Shown piece after piece: positions 1-8,489 of a DNA stretch of 13,494 nt (position 1 is the stretch's first letter; each line of letters starts with the position of its first letter). This stretch comes from JBFMFB01 sp040752115 (GTDB lineage Bacteria > Pseudomonadota > Gammaproteobacteria > Burkholderiales > Sulfuricellaceae): NCBI GenBank assembly GCA_040752115.1, contig JBFMFB010000044.1, forward strand, positions 1 to 13,494, in the 5' to 3' direction. A program made the position numbers and the translations under genes. The notes under the pieces were generated by a model. The model saw nothing but the letters and a program-made list of their open reading frames with translations. It made no database searches and was not told where the DNA came from.

Positions 1-9
1 TAGATTCAT
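1..9 (-). CDS. Start of a divergent gene, cut by the window edge (first three codons only)
   Basis: Read on the minus strand, an ATG at 9-7 is followed by AAT and CTA, giving Met-Asn-Leu before the window ends. A textbook ribosome binding site, AAGGAGAT at 24-17, lies seven bases upstream of the ATG. This strong spacing is the only evidence, since three codons cannot identify a product. If real, the gene is transcribed away from the glycoside hydrolase at 301 and shares its upstream region. Confidence 0.55.
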
Positions 10-300
10 GGTGATCATCTCCTTGTTTTCTCCACTCCAAAATTGGAGCAGAGGAGGTTAATCACCTGGGTAGTTTTCAGCGCGCAGAGCCTATGAATTC
101 TGGGTAATATTCATCGCGTACCAACACTGTTTGGCAGATTGTACGCCTTGATCCGCCTTGCCGGGCTTCCGGAGGCGGGCGGCAAACTTATCCCCCCCGG
201 CAGGGTCAAAACCCACACCCGCCGCATGACTGGCCTTCTGCGCCGCAGTTGGTGCTTCCCGGCCGTCGGCGATGCCGCTGCGAGGCGAAAGGAGCTTCCC
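10..300. other. Intergenic region between the divergent start and the glycoside hydrolase
   Basis: No convincing gene lies here. The segment holds the ribosome binding site of the minus-strand gene (17-24), a small inverted repeat CTCCAA-AA-TTGGAG at 35-48, and a weaker one with ATGAAT and ATTCAT arms around 93-114. It ends with a plus-strand ribosome binding site (GAAAGGAG near 287-294) for the gene at 301. The 35-48 repeat lies in the leader of the minus-strand gene and could be an operator or a short hairpin; this is only a guess. I could not pick a convincing -35/-10 pair for either direction. Confidence 0.5.
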
Positions 301-3297
301 ATGAGAATCCGGCTGCTGTGGCTGTTGTCCGTGCTCCTGCTGCTCGCGTGCAATCCGCTTCTCGCCGCGGTCCAGCGCGCCAAGTTCGTCGCCGACAACC
401 GCTACTTGATCGTGGAAGCCCTGGACGACGATCTCATTCACTTCGAACTTTCCGCCCTCGGGCCCGGACCTGATGCGGCGGCGCCGCTGTACACCTCCCC
501 GATGATCCACAAGGCCGATTACCCGGGCCCGTCTGCCTACGCGCAGCAGGGCGGCGTCATCGAAACGGGCGAGGTCAGGATCGTGGTGGACAGCCAGAAT
601 CTGTGCGTTTCCCTGACTTACAAGATCAGGCAGCAACCGCTCACGACCGTCTGTCCGCAGGATCTCGCGTCGGACTGGAAGGGGCTGAGCCTCGCCAGAG
701 GGCAGATCACGAACGTCTACGGCCTGGGCCAGCAGTTCAGGGTGCTGGGCTCGGCCGACGGCGACTGGCTGCAGCACAGGGTGCGCGAGGAGCAGCCGGC
801 GGGCCAGGAACAGGCCCACGGCAACGGCTTCATGCCGTTCGGGCCGGCCGGGATGGTCGGCAATGTGCAGTTCCCCGTGATGTATGCGCTGGGCAACGAC
901 GGCCTCAACTATGCCCTGCTGCTGGACAACGTTTACAAGCAGCGCTGGGACTTCAGTGGCGATCCGTGGCAGGTGCGCATGTGGGGCGACCAGATCCGCT
1001 TTTATGTCATGACCGGCCCGAATCTGCCCGATCTGCGCAGGGACTACATGGAACTGGTGGGCACGCCGCCGGTTCCGCCCCGCAAGGCTTTCGGCCTGTG
1101 GGTGTCCGAGTTCGGCTACAGGAATTGGGACCAGGTCGGCAAGCTGCGCGACGGCCTGAGGCAGGCGGGCTTTCCGCTGGACGGCTTTGTGCTCGATTTG
1201 CAGTGGTTCGGCGGCGTGATCGACGGTAGCCCGGACAGCGCAATGGGAAGGCTGGACTGGGACCGGACCAATTTCCCCGATCCGGAAGCCCGCATCAGCG
1301 CCTTTGACCGGGACGGGATCGGGCTGGTGGCCATCGAGGAATCCTACGTGAGCGAGCACACGGACACCTTCGCGCAGATGAAGGGAGCCGGAGGGCTGTT
1401 CGCCTATGGCAGGACCGGCGGCAAGTGCGACCCGGCGGCCGCGCAGCCGCCGGTCATCCTGACCAACTGGTTCGGCAAGGCGGCGATGATCGACTGGTCC
1501 AACCCGGATGCCGGAGCCTGGGTGCACGACAACAGGCGTTTGCCGAACCTGGCGCGAAAGGGCGTGACGGCGCACTGGACCGATCTGGGCGAGCCGGAAA
1601 AATATGATGCCGGCGCCTGCTACCATGGCGTGGAGCCCGCGGCCGCCGGCCCGAAAAACACCCATGGCGACATCCACAATCTGTATGCGTTCCTGTGGAA
1701 CAAATCCATCTACGATGGATACCGGCGCAACCACGGCGTCCTCAACCGCAGGCCGTTCATCGTCAGCCGCTCCGGCGCGCCGGGCTCGGGCCGGTGGGGC
1801 GTCGCCATGTGGTCCGGCGACATCGGCTCCAATCTCGACCTGCTGGCGACCCACATGAACGCCCAGATGCACATGTCGTTCTCCGGCATCGACTATTACG
1901 GCTCCGATATCGGCGGCTTCCGCAGGGAGGGGATGCCTTACAACGGCGGGCACTCGGGGAAACTGCAGTACCAGAACGAGCTCTACACCCAGTGGTTCGC
2001 CAATGGCGCCTGGTTCGACGTGCCGGTCCGCCCGCATACCGACAACAGTTTCCAGACGACCCTGCGCTACGAAACGGCGCCCGACCTGGTGGGCGACCTG
2101 CGCACGAACCGGGAAAACATCCGCCAACGCTACGAGCTGATTCCCTATTACTACTCGCTCGCCCATCGCGCCTACCTCGCCGGCGAGCCCGTGGTGCCCC
2201 CTCTGGTTTTCTACTACCAGGACGATCCGAACGTGCGGCAGATCGGCCACGAGAAGCTGATCGGCCGCGATCTGCTGGTGGGGGCGGTGGCCAGGCACGG
2301 AGAGTACGCGCGGAACGTCTATCTGCCCAAAGGCAAGTGGGTGAACTACCACACCTGCGACTGGTTCGACAGCGCCGGGCAGTGGGTGAACAACTTCCCG
2401 ACCTACATCGACGGCATTTTCAGGCTGCCCGCGTTCGCGCGGGCCGGCGCCATCATTCCGATGATGGAGGTGAACGGGCAGACCAGGGACGCGTTCGGCC
2501 GGCGCCAGGACGGCGCCCCGCGCGACGATCTGGTGGTGCAGGTCTATGCGGATGCCGCGCCCAGCAACTTCACCCTTTATGAGGACGATGGCGCCACCCA
2601 TGATTACGGCCCTGACACGCGCCCCGTCTACCAGACGAGGACCACCGCCATGTCGCAGCAGCAGACCGGCAGCGTGGCCACGGTGGTCATCGAGGGGGCC
2701 GAGGGCGGCTACCCCGGCGCCCCCGCGCGGCGCAACAACGTGGTGCGCCTGGTGGTCAGGGATGCCCGCGCCAGCGGCGTGACGCTCAACGGGCAACCGC
2801 TGCCGCGACAAAACTCGGCCGCCTCCTTCGCGGCCGCATCCAGGGGCTGGTTCAACGCCGGGCGCAATCTGGTGCTGATCAAATCCGGCAGCCGCAACGT
2901 CGGCTCCAGGAAAACCTTCAGGGCGACGCTGCAGCCCGTCGCGGGCACCGCGACCGTGAACCTGGTGTGCGACAACGGCTGGACCGCGCCGGGGGACGGC
3001 GTTTACGCCGTCGGCAACCAGGCCGGAATCGGCAACTGGGACCCCGACCGGGCAGTCAGGCTTTATCCCAGCGTGTATCATGAATACATCTACAATCCGC
3101 CGCCGGGCCACGCCGGCCCCGGGCCCAGCACACCCAAGTGGTCCGCCCTGGTGCAGGGCCTGCCGGCAAACGCAGCCATCGAATGGAAGTGCGTCAGGAA
3201 ACTGGCCTCCGGCCAATGGCAGTGGCAGTCAGGAGACAACAACGTCGTGGCCGCGCCTGCGTCCGGTTTTGCCGGAACCAGCGTCGGGGCGTTTTAG
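301..3297 (+). CDS. Exported glycoside hydrolase family 31 enzyme (alpha-glucosidase type) with C-terminal CBM20 starch-binding domain
   Basis: 998 residues, predicted to cleave or transfer alpha-glucosyl units on starch-like glucans outside the cytoplasm. Residues 1-23 are a signal peptide: Arg-rich start, leucine core, then LLLLAC (possible lipobox, Cys17) and LLAA before Val24, so a lipoprotein or a signal peptidase I substrate are both possible. The TIM barrel carries VLDLQWF (297-303), HWTDLGEP with the expected nucleophile Asp428, MWSGDIGS with the expected acid/base Asp507, and YYGSDIGGF (532-540). LYEDDG (759-764) belongs to the C-terminal beta domains. Residues about 884-995 match CBM20: GNWDP at 911-915, Trp962 in WKC, and WQWQSGDNN at 973-981. 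The ATG at 301 follows a GAAAGGAG site and opens the signal peptide; the frame extends upstream but without signal-like sequence. Arg is often AGG (at least eight in the first 400 codons), unlike groEL. Exact substrate (glucosidase versus glucosyltransferase) cannot be told. Confidence 0.93.
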   Translation: MRIRLLWLLSVLLLLACNPLLAAVQRAKFVADNRYLIVEALDDDLIHFELSALGPGPDAAAPLYTSPMIHKADYPGPSAYAQQGGVIETGEVRIVVDSQNLCVSLTYKIRQQPLTTVCPQDLASDWKGLSLARGQITNVYGLGQQFRVLGSADGDWLQHRVREEQPAGQEQAHGNGFMPFGPAGMVGNVQFPVMYALGNDGLNYALLLDNVYKQRWDFSGDPWQVRMWGDQIRFYVMTGPNLPDLRRDYMELVGTPPVPPRKAFGLWVSEFGYRNWDQVGKLRDGLRQAGFPLDGFVLDLQWFGGVIDGSPDSAMGRLDWDRTNFPDPEARISAFDRDGIGLVAIEESYVSEHTDTFAQMKGAGGLFAYGRTGGKCDPAAAQPPVILTNWFGKAAMIDWSNPDAGAWVHDNRRLPNLARKGVTAHWTDLGEPEKYDAGACYHGVEPAAAGPKNTHGDIHNLYAFLWNKSIYDGYRRNHGVLNRRPFIVSRSGAPGSGRWGVAMWSGDIGSNLDLLATHMNAQMHMSFSGIDYYGSDIGGFRREGMPYNGGHSGKLQYQNELYTQWFANGAWFDVPVRPHTDNSFQTTLRYETAPDLVGDLRTNRENIRQRYELIPYYYSLAHRAYLAGEPVVPPLVFYYQDDPNVRQIGHEKLIGRDLLVGAVARHGEYARNVYLPKGKWVNYHTCDWFDSAGQWVNNFPTYIDGIFRLPAFARAGAIIPMMEVNGQTRDAFGRRQDGAPRDDLVVQVYADAAPSNFTLYEDDGATHDYGPDTRPVYQTRTTAMSQQQTGSVATVVIEGAEGGYPGAPARRNNVVRLVVRDARASGVTLNGQPLPRQNSAASFAAASRGWFNAGRNLVLIKSGSRNVGSRKTFRATLQPVAGTATVNLVCDNGWTAPGDGVYAVGNQAGIGNWDPDRAVRLYPSVYHEYIYNPPPGHAGPGPSTPKWSALVQGLPANAAIEWKCVRKLASGQWQWQSGDNNVVAAPASGFAGTSVGAF

Positions 3298-3376
3298 AGC
3301 CGCTTCGTCGAGAATCGGGCCGGCGCCGGGTATGAAACCTACTGAATAGGCTCGTTAATACAGTCTGGAGGAAACC

Positions 3377-4942
3377 ATGCCAACCCCTAATGCGCCGTTT
3401 CACCCCATCATCTATGTCCGCGGCTACGCCATGACCGAGCGGGAGCGGGATGAAACCACTGCCGATCCGTTCTGCGGCTTCAACCTCGGCTCGACGGTGT
3501 ACCGCGCCACGCCGGAGAAGGATAAGCCCGCCAAAAAATTCATTTTCGAATCGCCAGTGCTGCGCCTGACCTCCGACTTCGGATACACGGACGTGTACGA
3601 AAATGGGCTGGACATCATGGACGCCGACTGGGAGGGCACCATCCCGCCCCGGTCGATCGTGATCTATCGCTACTACGAGCAGGCCTCGGGACTGCTGGGC
3701 GCCGGCAAGACGCCGGAAATTTCGGATTTCGCGAAGGGGCTGAGCCAGTTGATTCTCCGCGTTCGGGATCTGGTCTGTGCTCATCCCGGGAGCGGGATTG
3801 CCGCGGAAGACTTCCGCTGTTACCTGGTGGCGCATTCGATGGGAGGGCTGGTTTGCCGCGCCTTCCTGCAGAATCCCGAGTTGGGGGACGATCAGGCCCG
3901 GCGCAGCGTGGACAAGGTGTTCACCTACGCCACGCCCCACAACGGCATCGAGATGGCCGGACTCAATATTCCCAAATGGATGAGCGCGGCGGACATGAAC
4001 AATTTCAACCGCGACTATATGGCCAGGTACCTCAAGCTGGAAAATCTCTACCAGAAAACCGGGCGCGTGGACTGGCTGCCCGAGGAGACGTTCCAGTCCG
4101 ACCGGTTTTTCTGCATGGTGGGTACGAACCGGGCGGATTACGAGGTGGCAATGGGGTTGTCCAGAACCTTCGCCGGCCACGGCAGCGACGGGCTGGTCAG
4201 AATCGAAAACGCTTCGGTCTGGGGCGTGGACGGCAAAGGGCAGGTGTCCGCCCCTTCCGCTACCGCCTACGCTTACCGTTCCCACTCGGGCTATTTCGGG
4301 ATCGTCAACAGCGAGGAGGCGTACCAGAACCTCGCGCGCTTCCTTTTCGGCGACATACGGGTCGACATCTGGGCTGACGTGGAAGCGGTCCAGGTGCCGC
4401 CCGAGATTCAGGGCAAGCCGGTCAACGCGCTCTACCAGTTCGAGTTGCTGGCCTCGCCCCGCGGCAAACGCTGGTATCTCTCGCGCCGCGTGGCGGAAGA
4501 GGATTCGGTTGCCTGCCGCAGCCACCAGGAGCTGGTGGACCCGGAGAACAAGGGCGCCAGGAGCATATTTCTGTCCACCATCTTTCTGGCCAATCGCGCC
4601 CGCGTCAATCAGGAGCGCCCATCGCTCGCATACGGCCTGACCCTCGGAGTGCGTGTGCCGGATTACGAGGTCGAGCGCAAATTCTGGCCCGATGCGCACT
4701 ATGAGGGGGGGTATCTGTTCCGGGATACGATGATCGTCGAGATGGTTCCGCCCCAGCAGCCGGGGGAAAGCTGGACCGTCGCCTTCGACTGGCAAAGCGA
4801 CAATGTCGGTCGCGCCAGTCGCCCGCTTTCCTACGAGACGCTCAAGACCGGCAAGCTGCAGATGACAATTCCGTTCGGCAGCAACAGCACGCCGGGAATT
4901 GCCGGGCAGCTTCGATTCGTGGTTTCTTCCTGGAACGACTGA
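3377..4942 (+). CDS. Alpha/beta-hydrolase, esterase/lipase type, with an unassigned C-terminal domain
   Basis: 521 residues, preceded by GGAGG at 3367-3371. The N-terminal half is an esterase/lipase-type alpha/beta-hydrolase. The strand-turn IIYVRGY (11-17) sits where these enzymes have their oxyanion-hole loop. AHSMGG (152-157) is the nucleophile elbow with Ser154. HGSDGLV offers Asp271 and RSHSGYFG offers His303, completing a Ser-Asp-His triad in the usual order. The shape recalls PGAP1-like and other lipases that act on membrane or exported lipids, but the substrate is unknown. Residues about 335-521 look beta-rich and match no domain I recognise. No signal peptide or membrane segment is visible, so it is probably cytoplasmic unless exported in another way. 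It follows the glycoside hydrolase by 79 bases on the same strand, so co-transcription is possible but no functional link is evident. Confidence 0.82.
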   Translation: MPTPNAPFHPIIYVRGYAMTERERDETTADPFCGFNLGSTVYRATPEKDKPAKKFIFESPVLRLTSDFGYTDVYENGLDIMDADWEGTIPPRSIVIYRYYEQASGLLGAGKTPEISDFAKGLSQLILRVRDLVCAHPGSGIAAEDFRCYLVAHSMGGLVCRAFLQNPELGDDQARRSVDKVFTYATPHNGIEMAGLNIPKWMSAADMNNFNRDYMARYLKLENLYQKTGRVDWLPEETFQSDRFFCMVGTNRADYEVAMGLSRTFAGHGSDGLVRIENASVWGVDGKGQVSAPSATAYAYRSHSGYFGIVNSEEAYQNLARFLFGDIRVDIWADVEAVQVPPEIQGKPVNALYQFELLASPRGKRWYLSRRVAEEDSVACRSHQELVDPENKGARSIFLSTIFLANRARVNQERPSLAYGLTLGVRVPDYEVERKFWPDAHYEGGYLFRDTMIVEMVPPQQPGESWTVAFDWQSDNVGRASRPLSYETLKTGKLQMTIPFGSNSTPGIAGQLRFVVSSWND

Positions 4943-4943
4943 A

Positions 4944-4967
4944 CGCGGTTCCGCATGCGGAACCGCG
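4944..4967. repeat. 24-bp perfect palindrome just after the esterase stop codon
   Basis: The arms CGCGGTTCCGCA and TGCGGAACCGCG are exact reverse complements, starting two bases after the TGA at 4940-4942. As RNA it would fold into a very stable GC-rich hairpin with a minimal loop. It is followed by AAACAGGGG, not by a T run, so it is not a classical intrinsic terminator. It may protect the 3' end of the message or assist termination. Confidence 0.7.
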
Positions 4968-4980
4968 AAACAGGGGTGTA

Positions 4981-5154
4981 TTGAACCTAGAAAAAGCGGT
5001 TTGGCCACGAATGACACGAATGTTCACGAATAATCATGACGTTACTCATGGGGCCGTGCTCGCCTGGATGGTATGCTGCAAATCGGCCGCACTTCGTTGT
5101 TCTTATTCGTGTTTATTCGTGTCATTCGTGGCCAAATGCCGTTTTTAGGTTGAA
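4981..5154. mobile_element. MITE-like element with long imperfect terminal inverted repeats
   Basis: The arms at 4981-5033 and 5102-5154 are inverted copies of each other over about 53 bases. They include a perfect 21-bp block (5000-5020 against 5116-5136) and matching outer ends TTGAACCTA / TAGGTTGAA with one mismatch. Each arm contains three CACGAAT units in near-tandem. The roughly 69-bp centre carries no gene. The size, lack of coding capacity and long inverted arms fit a miniature inverted-repeat element or a large palindromic extragenic repeat. No clear target-site duplication is visible at its edges. It separates the two hydrolase genes from the small two-gene unit at 5224. Confidence 0.65.
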
Positions 5155-5178
5155 CGAACTGCGTAGCAGTTGATTTCG

Positions 5179-5187
5179 TGCTATCAT
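5179..5187 (+). promoter_or_regulatory. Possible extended -10 promoter for the small two-gene unit
   Basis: TGCTATCAT at 5179-5187 fits an extended -10 (TG, one base, then TATCAT). No -35 of any quality lies 16-18 bases upstream. It is about 36 bases before the start codon at 5224 and about 25 bases beyond the right end of the inverted-repeat element. This is a weak assignment. Confidence 0.3.
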
Positions 5188-5223
5188 GTTCATGTGCAGG
5201 GCATGGACATGATGGAGGAAGTC

Positions 5224-5514
5224 ATGAGTGCGGCGACCGAACGTATCCCGGTGCTGGTAACGAAATCGCAGAAGGCGCGGCTGGTGGCGCGCGCCAAGGA
5301 GGCCGGGCTGTCAACCGGCGAATTCCTGCGCCGGGCCGGAGAAGAATATAGCCCGTCGGAAGACGAGGAGCTGCTGAAAGGGCTGCTGACCCAGGTGGAG
5401 AAAAGTACGCTCCAGGCCGAGAAAGCCATTGACGACGCTCTGGCATTCGTCGCCGAATCCGAAAAGCGGTTGGCGAAGCTCGGTGCCGGCCGGCGGGAAA
5501 GAAAGGCGGCGTGA
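5224..5514 (+). CDS. Small ribbon-helix-helix-like protein with coiled-coil tail
   Basis: 96 residues. Residues 7-12 (RIPVLV) look like the beta strand, 14-27 like helix 1, GLST the turn, and 32-42 (GEFLRRAGEEY) helix 2 of a ribbon-helix-helix fold, as seen in small DNA-binding proteins such as antitoxins and relaxosome accessory proteins. Residues 45-86 are charged and helical with heptad-like spacing, and the tail is basic (GRRERKAA). The ATG at 5224 is chosen because GGAGGAA at 5214-5220 is ideally placed; the frame stays open upstream to a TTG at 5170, which lacks support. Its TGA overlaps the next ATG by one base (TGATG), so the two are probably translated together. Function is unknown; DNA binding is inferred from the fold only. 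Confidence 0.72.
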   Translation: MSAATERIPVLVTKSQKARLVARAKEAGLSTGEFLRRAGEEYSPSEDEELLKGLLTQVEKSTLQAEKAIDDALAFVAESEKRLAKLGAGRRERKAA

Positions 5515-5720
5515 TGGGGCTGCCGGAAAAACTGTGGGACACATTAACCACCGTCATCAAGATGAACGACAAGGTCGAGCGCATGGCCGAGACGGTCAAA
5601 ACCCAGCAGGTTCGCATCGAGGATCTGACGATGCGGGTCGTGCGGCTGGAGACGGCGCTGGAAATCGCGCTTGCCTCGCGGGGCTCCAGGCCAGCGGGCA
5701 AAAGCATTGTCAAGAAGTGA
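5514..5720 (+). CDS. Small coiled-coil protein of unknown function
   Basis: 68 residues, starting inside the stop codon of the upstream gene (TGATG), with GGGAAAGAAAGG upstream as a likely ribosome binding site. Residues about 15-55 have regular hydrophobic spacing (VIKMNDKVERM, then VRIEDLTMRVVRLETAL) that predicts one long coiled coil. The C-terminus is short and basic (GKSIVKK). No enzyme motif, signal peptide or membrane segment is visible. The overlap with the ribbon-helix-helix-like gene suggests the two products work together, perhaps as partners through their coiled coils. This is an inference, and I do not recognise a named family. Confidence 0.65.
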   Translation: MGLPEKLWDTLTTVIKMNDKVERMAETVKTQQVRIEDLTMRVVRLETALEIALASRGSRPAGKSIVKK

Positions 5721-5759
5721 AGGGGTTGGCGCCGGCGGGATCGGGGCTGCCCGTCACTG

Positions 5760-6116
5760 TTAGTCGGCGACTCCCTGCTCCGCTATCGAGACCGTCGCTT
5801 CCGCCGTGGTCTTGTCGATGGCGATCTGCATTTCGCTGTATTCGGCTTGCGGTTCGACCGGGGTGGGGTCGTTGGCGCAGCTGCAGCCGGCGATGATGCC
5901 GGTGAAGAAGACGCCGATCTTGGCGCGGATCACGCCGGGTTCCTCGGTTGCGCTGATGACCATGACGCTGAATTCGTCATCGAGCGCGTAGCTGGTGCTG
6001 GAAAGCGCCTGCTGCAAGGGGAGTTGCGCGGGGCCCAGTTGCTCCAGTTCGCGCTTGAGGACGTCCTTGAATTCGGACGAGTTCCAGGCGTTGAGGGATT
6101 GGGGAAGTCTGATCAT
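5760..6116 (-). CDS. Hypothetical protein, 118 residues, upstream of groES on the opposite strand
   Basis: Soluble-looking protein of 118 residues with no signal peptide or clear membrane segment. Residues 1-30 are helical and charged (around SSEFKDVLKRELEQLG). Residues about 46-75 form alternating hydrophobic strands (FSVMVISA, VIRAKIGVFFTGIIAG), followed by a GCSC motif (Cys78, Cys80), a proline-rich turn (DPTPVEP) and another strand-like stretch (EMQIAIDKTTAEATVSI). I do not recognise the family. Codon use and GC resemble the neighbouring genes, and the opposing open frame at the same place shows no protein-like features. It converges with the small two-gene unit and diverges from groES. 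Its ribosome binding site is poor (GGCGGAC-like), so the start is not certain. Confidence 0.6.
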   Translation of the reverse strand: MIRLPQSLNAWNSSEFKDVLKRELEQLGPAQLPLQQALSSTSYALDDEFSVMVISATEEPGVIRAKIGVFFTGIIAGCSCANDPTPVEPQAEYSEMQIAIDKTTAEATVSIAEQGVAD

Positions 6117-6194
6117 GTCCGCCGGCCGGTTACCGTTGTTCCCTGCATTATAGACCGTCCTGGGCGCGTCGCGTTCGAGCGTTTCGGGCCACCT

Positions 6195-6222
6195 CTTGAA
6201 ATTCCGTTCCCCCGCCTATATC
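6195..6222 (+). promoter_or_regulatory. groESL promoter, heat-shock (sigma32)-like
   Basis: CTTGAAA at 6195-6201 is a good sigma32 -35 element. Eleven bases further, CGCCTATA at 6213-6220 is a partial match to the CCCCATTT -10. TTGAAA/TATATC could also serve sigma70, although the 15-base spacer is short. The CIRCE operator begins just downstream, over the expected transcription start, which supports the placement. Confidence 0.5.
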
Positions 6223-6224
6223 AT

Positions 6225-6251
6225 TTAGCACTCGCTGTGGGGGAGTGCTAA
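6225..6251. promoter_or_regulatory. CIRCE operator (HrcA binding site)
   Basis: A perfect consensus CIRCE: TTAGCACTC at 6225-6233, nine bases, then GAGTGCTAA at 6243-6251. HrcA represses chaperonin genes by binding this inverted repeat. It lies 80 bases before the groES start, at the transcription start. Together with the sigma32-like promoter it implies dual negative and positive heat-shock control. Confidence 0.97.
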
Positions 6252-6331
6252 CACCCCCGTCGAATTCTTTTGAAAAGCAGTTGGCAATCAGCCAATAAAC
6301 TCAAATCTCAAACCAACAAGGAGAGTTGTCA

Positions 6332-6622
6332 ATGAAGATTCGTCCTTTGCATGATCGCATTATCGTCAAGCGGCTGGAAGAAGAGCGCAAGACCGCATCG
6401 GGCATCGTGATTCCCGATACTGCGGCGGAAAAGCCCGATCAGGGCGAAGTCGTTGCCGTCGGCAAGGGCAAGGTGCTGGACAGCGGCGAAATTCGCGCGC
6501 TGGAAGTCAAGGTCGGCGACAAGGTGCTGTTCGGCAAATACTCCGGCCAGACCGTGAAGGTCAAAGGCGAAGAGCTGCTGGTGATGCGCGAAGAAGACGT
6601 CATGGGCGTGATCGAAGGCTAA
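6332..6622 (+). CDS. groES: Co-chaperonin GroES (Cpn10)
   Basis: 96 residues, the usual GroES length. It forms the heptameric lid of the GroEL folding chamber in the cytoplasm. MKIRPLHDRIIVKR at the N-terminus, the mobile loop around 18-32 (ERKTASGIVIPDTAAEK), GEVVAVGKGK in the middle and VMREEDVMGVIE at the end are all typical. The ATG at 6332 follows AAGGAG at 6318-6323; the in-frame TTG two codons upstream is not needed. It is first in the groESL operon behind a CIRCE operator, and groEL follows after 84 bases. Confidence 0.99.
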   Translation: MKIRPLHDRIIVKRLEEERKTASGIVIPDTAAEKPDQGEVVAVGKGKVLDSGEIRALEVKVGDKVLFGKYSGQTVKVKGEELLVMREEDVMGVIEG

Positions 6623-6706
6623 TCGGGTCGTTGTTTTTCAGCCGCGGAGCAAGCAGGGATTTTCTGTGCGCTCCGGGGTAAAAAGTTTATTTAAGGAGAA
6701 TTGAAG

Positions 6707-8347
<1,641 letters not shown>

Positions 8348-8374
8348 GTTCAGGCTGACCAGCCAGGCAACCGG

Positions 8375-8407
8375 AAAGGGGCCGCGACAACCGCGGCCCC
8401 TTTTTTT
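8375..8407 (+). terminator. Intrinsic terminator of groESL
   Basis: A nine-base-pair GC stem, GGGGCCGCG (8378-8386) with CGCGGCCCC (8392-8400), closes a five-base loop and is followed by seven T (8401-8407). The AAA at 8375-8377 extends the stem into the T run. It lies 28 bases after the groEL stop. Confidence 0.95.
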
Positions 8408-8420
8408 CCGGCACAAACAT

Positions 8421-8448
8421 TTGAAAAATAACGCGGCTCTGTTACAAT
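8421..8448 (+). promoter_or_regulatory. Sigma70-type promoter of the rpsU-yqeY-dnaG-rpoD operon
   Basis: TTGAAA at 8421-8426 and TACAAT at 8443-8448 are separated by 16 bases, directly after the groESL terminator and about 41 bases before rpsU. Each hexamer differs from the consensus at one position. Confidence 0.8.
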
Positions 8449-8489
8449 TGCAGCCTTTTTCACTTTTACCTTCAGGAACGAGTAGTCAT

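Noticed and set aside
139..300. An upstream extension of the glycoside hydrolase to 139
   Set aside because: The extra 54 residues are not signal-like and would bury the signal peptide. The ATG at 301 has a good ribosome binding site.
91..3216. A 1041-codon open frame on the minus strand
   Set aside because: It lies entirely opposite the glycoside hydrolase. Its translation is rich in Arg, His, Gly and Ala with no family features, as is usual for the antisense of GC-rich genes.
5170..5223. A TTG start at 5170 for the ribbon-helix-helix-like gene
   Set aside because: The ATG at 5224 has an ideal GGAGGAA site, while the TTG has none and the extra residues do not fit the fold.
8439..8453. LexA (SOS) box at the rpsU promoter, as in the E. 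coli operon
   Set aside because: CTG and CAG are separated by nine bases, not ten, and the flanks do not match the consensus.
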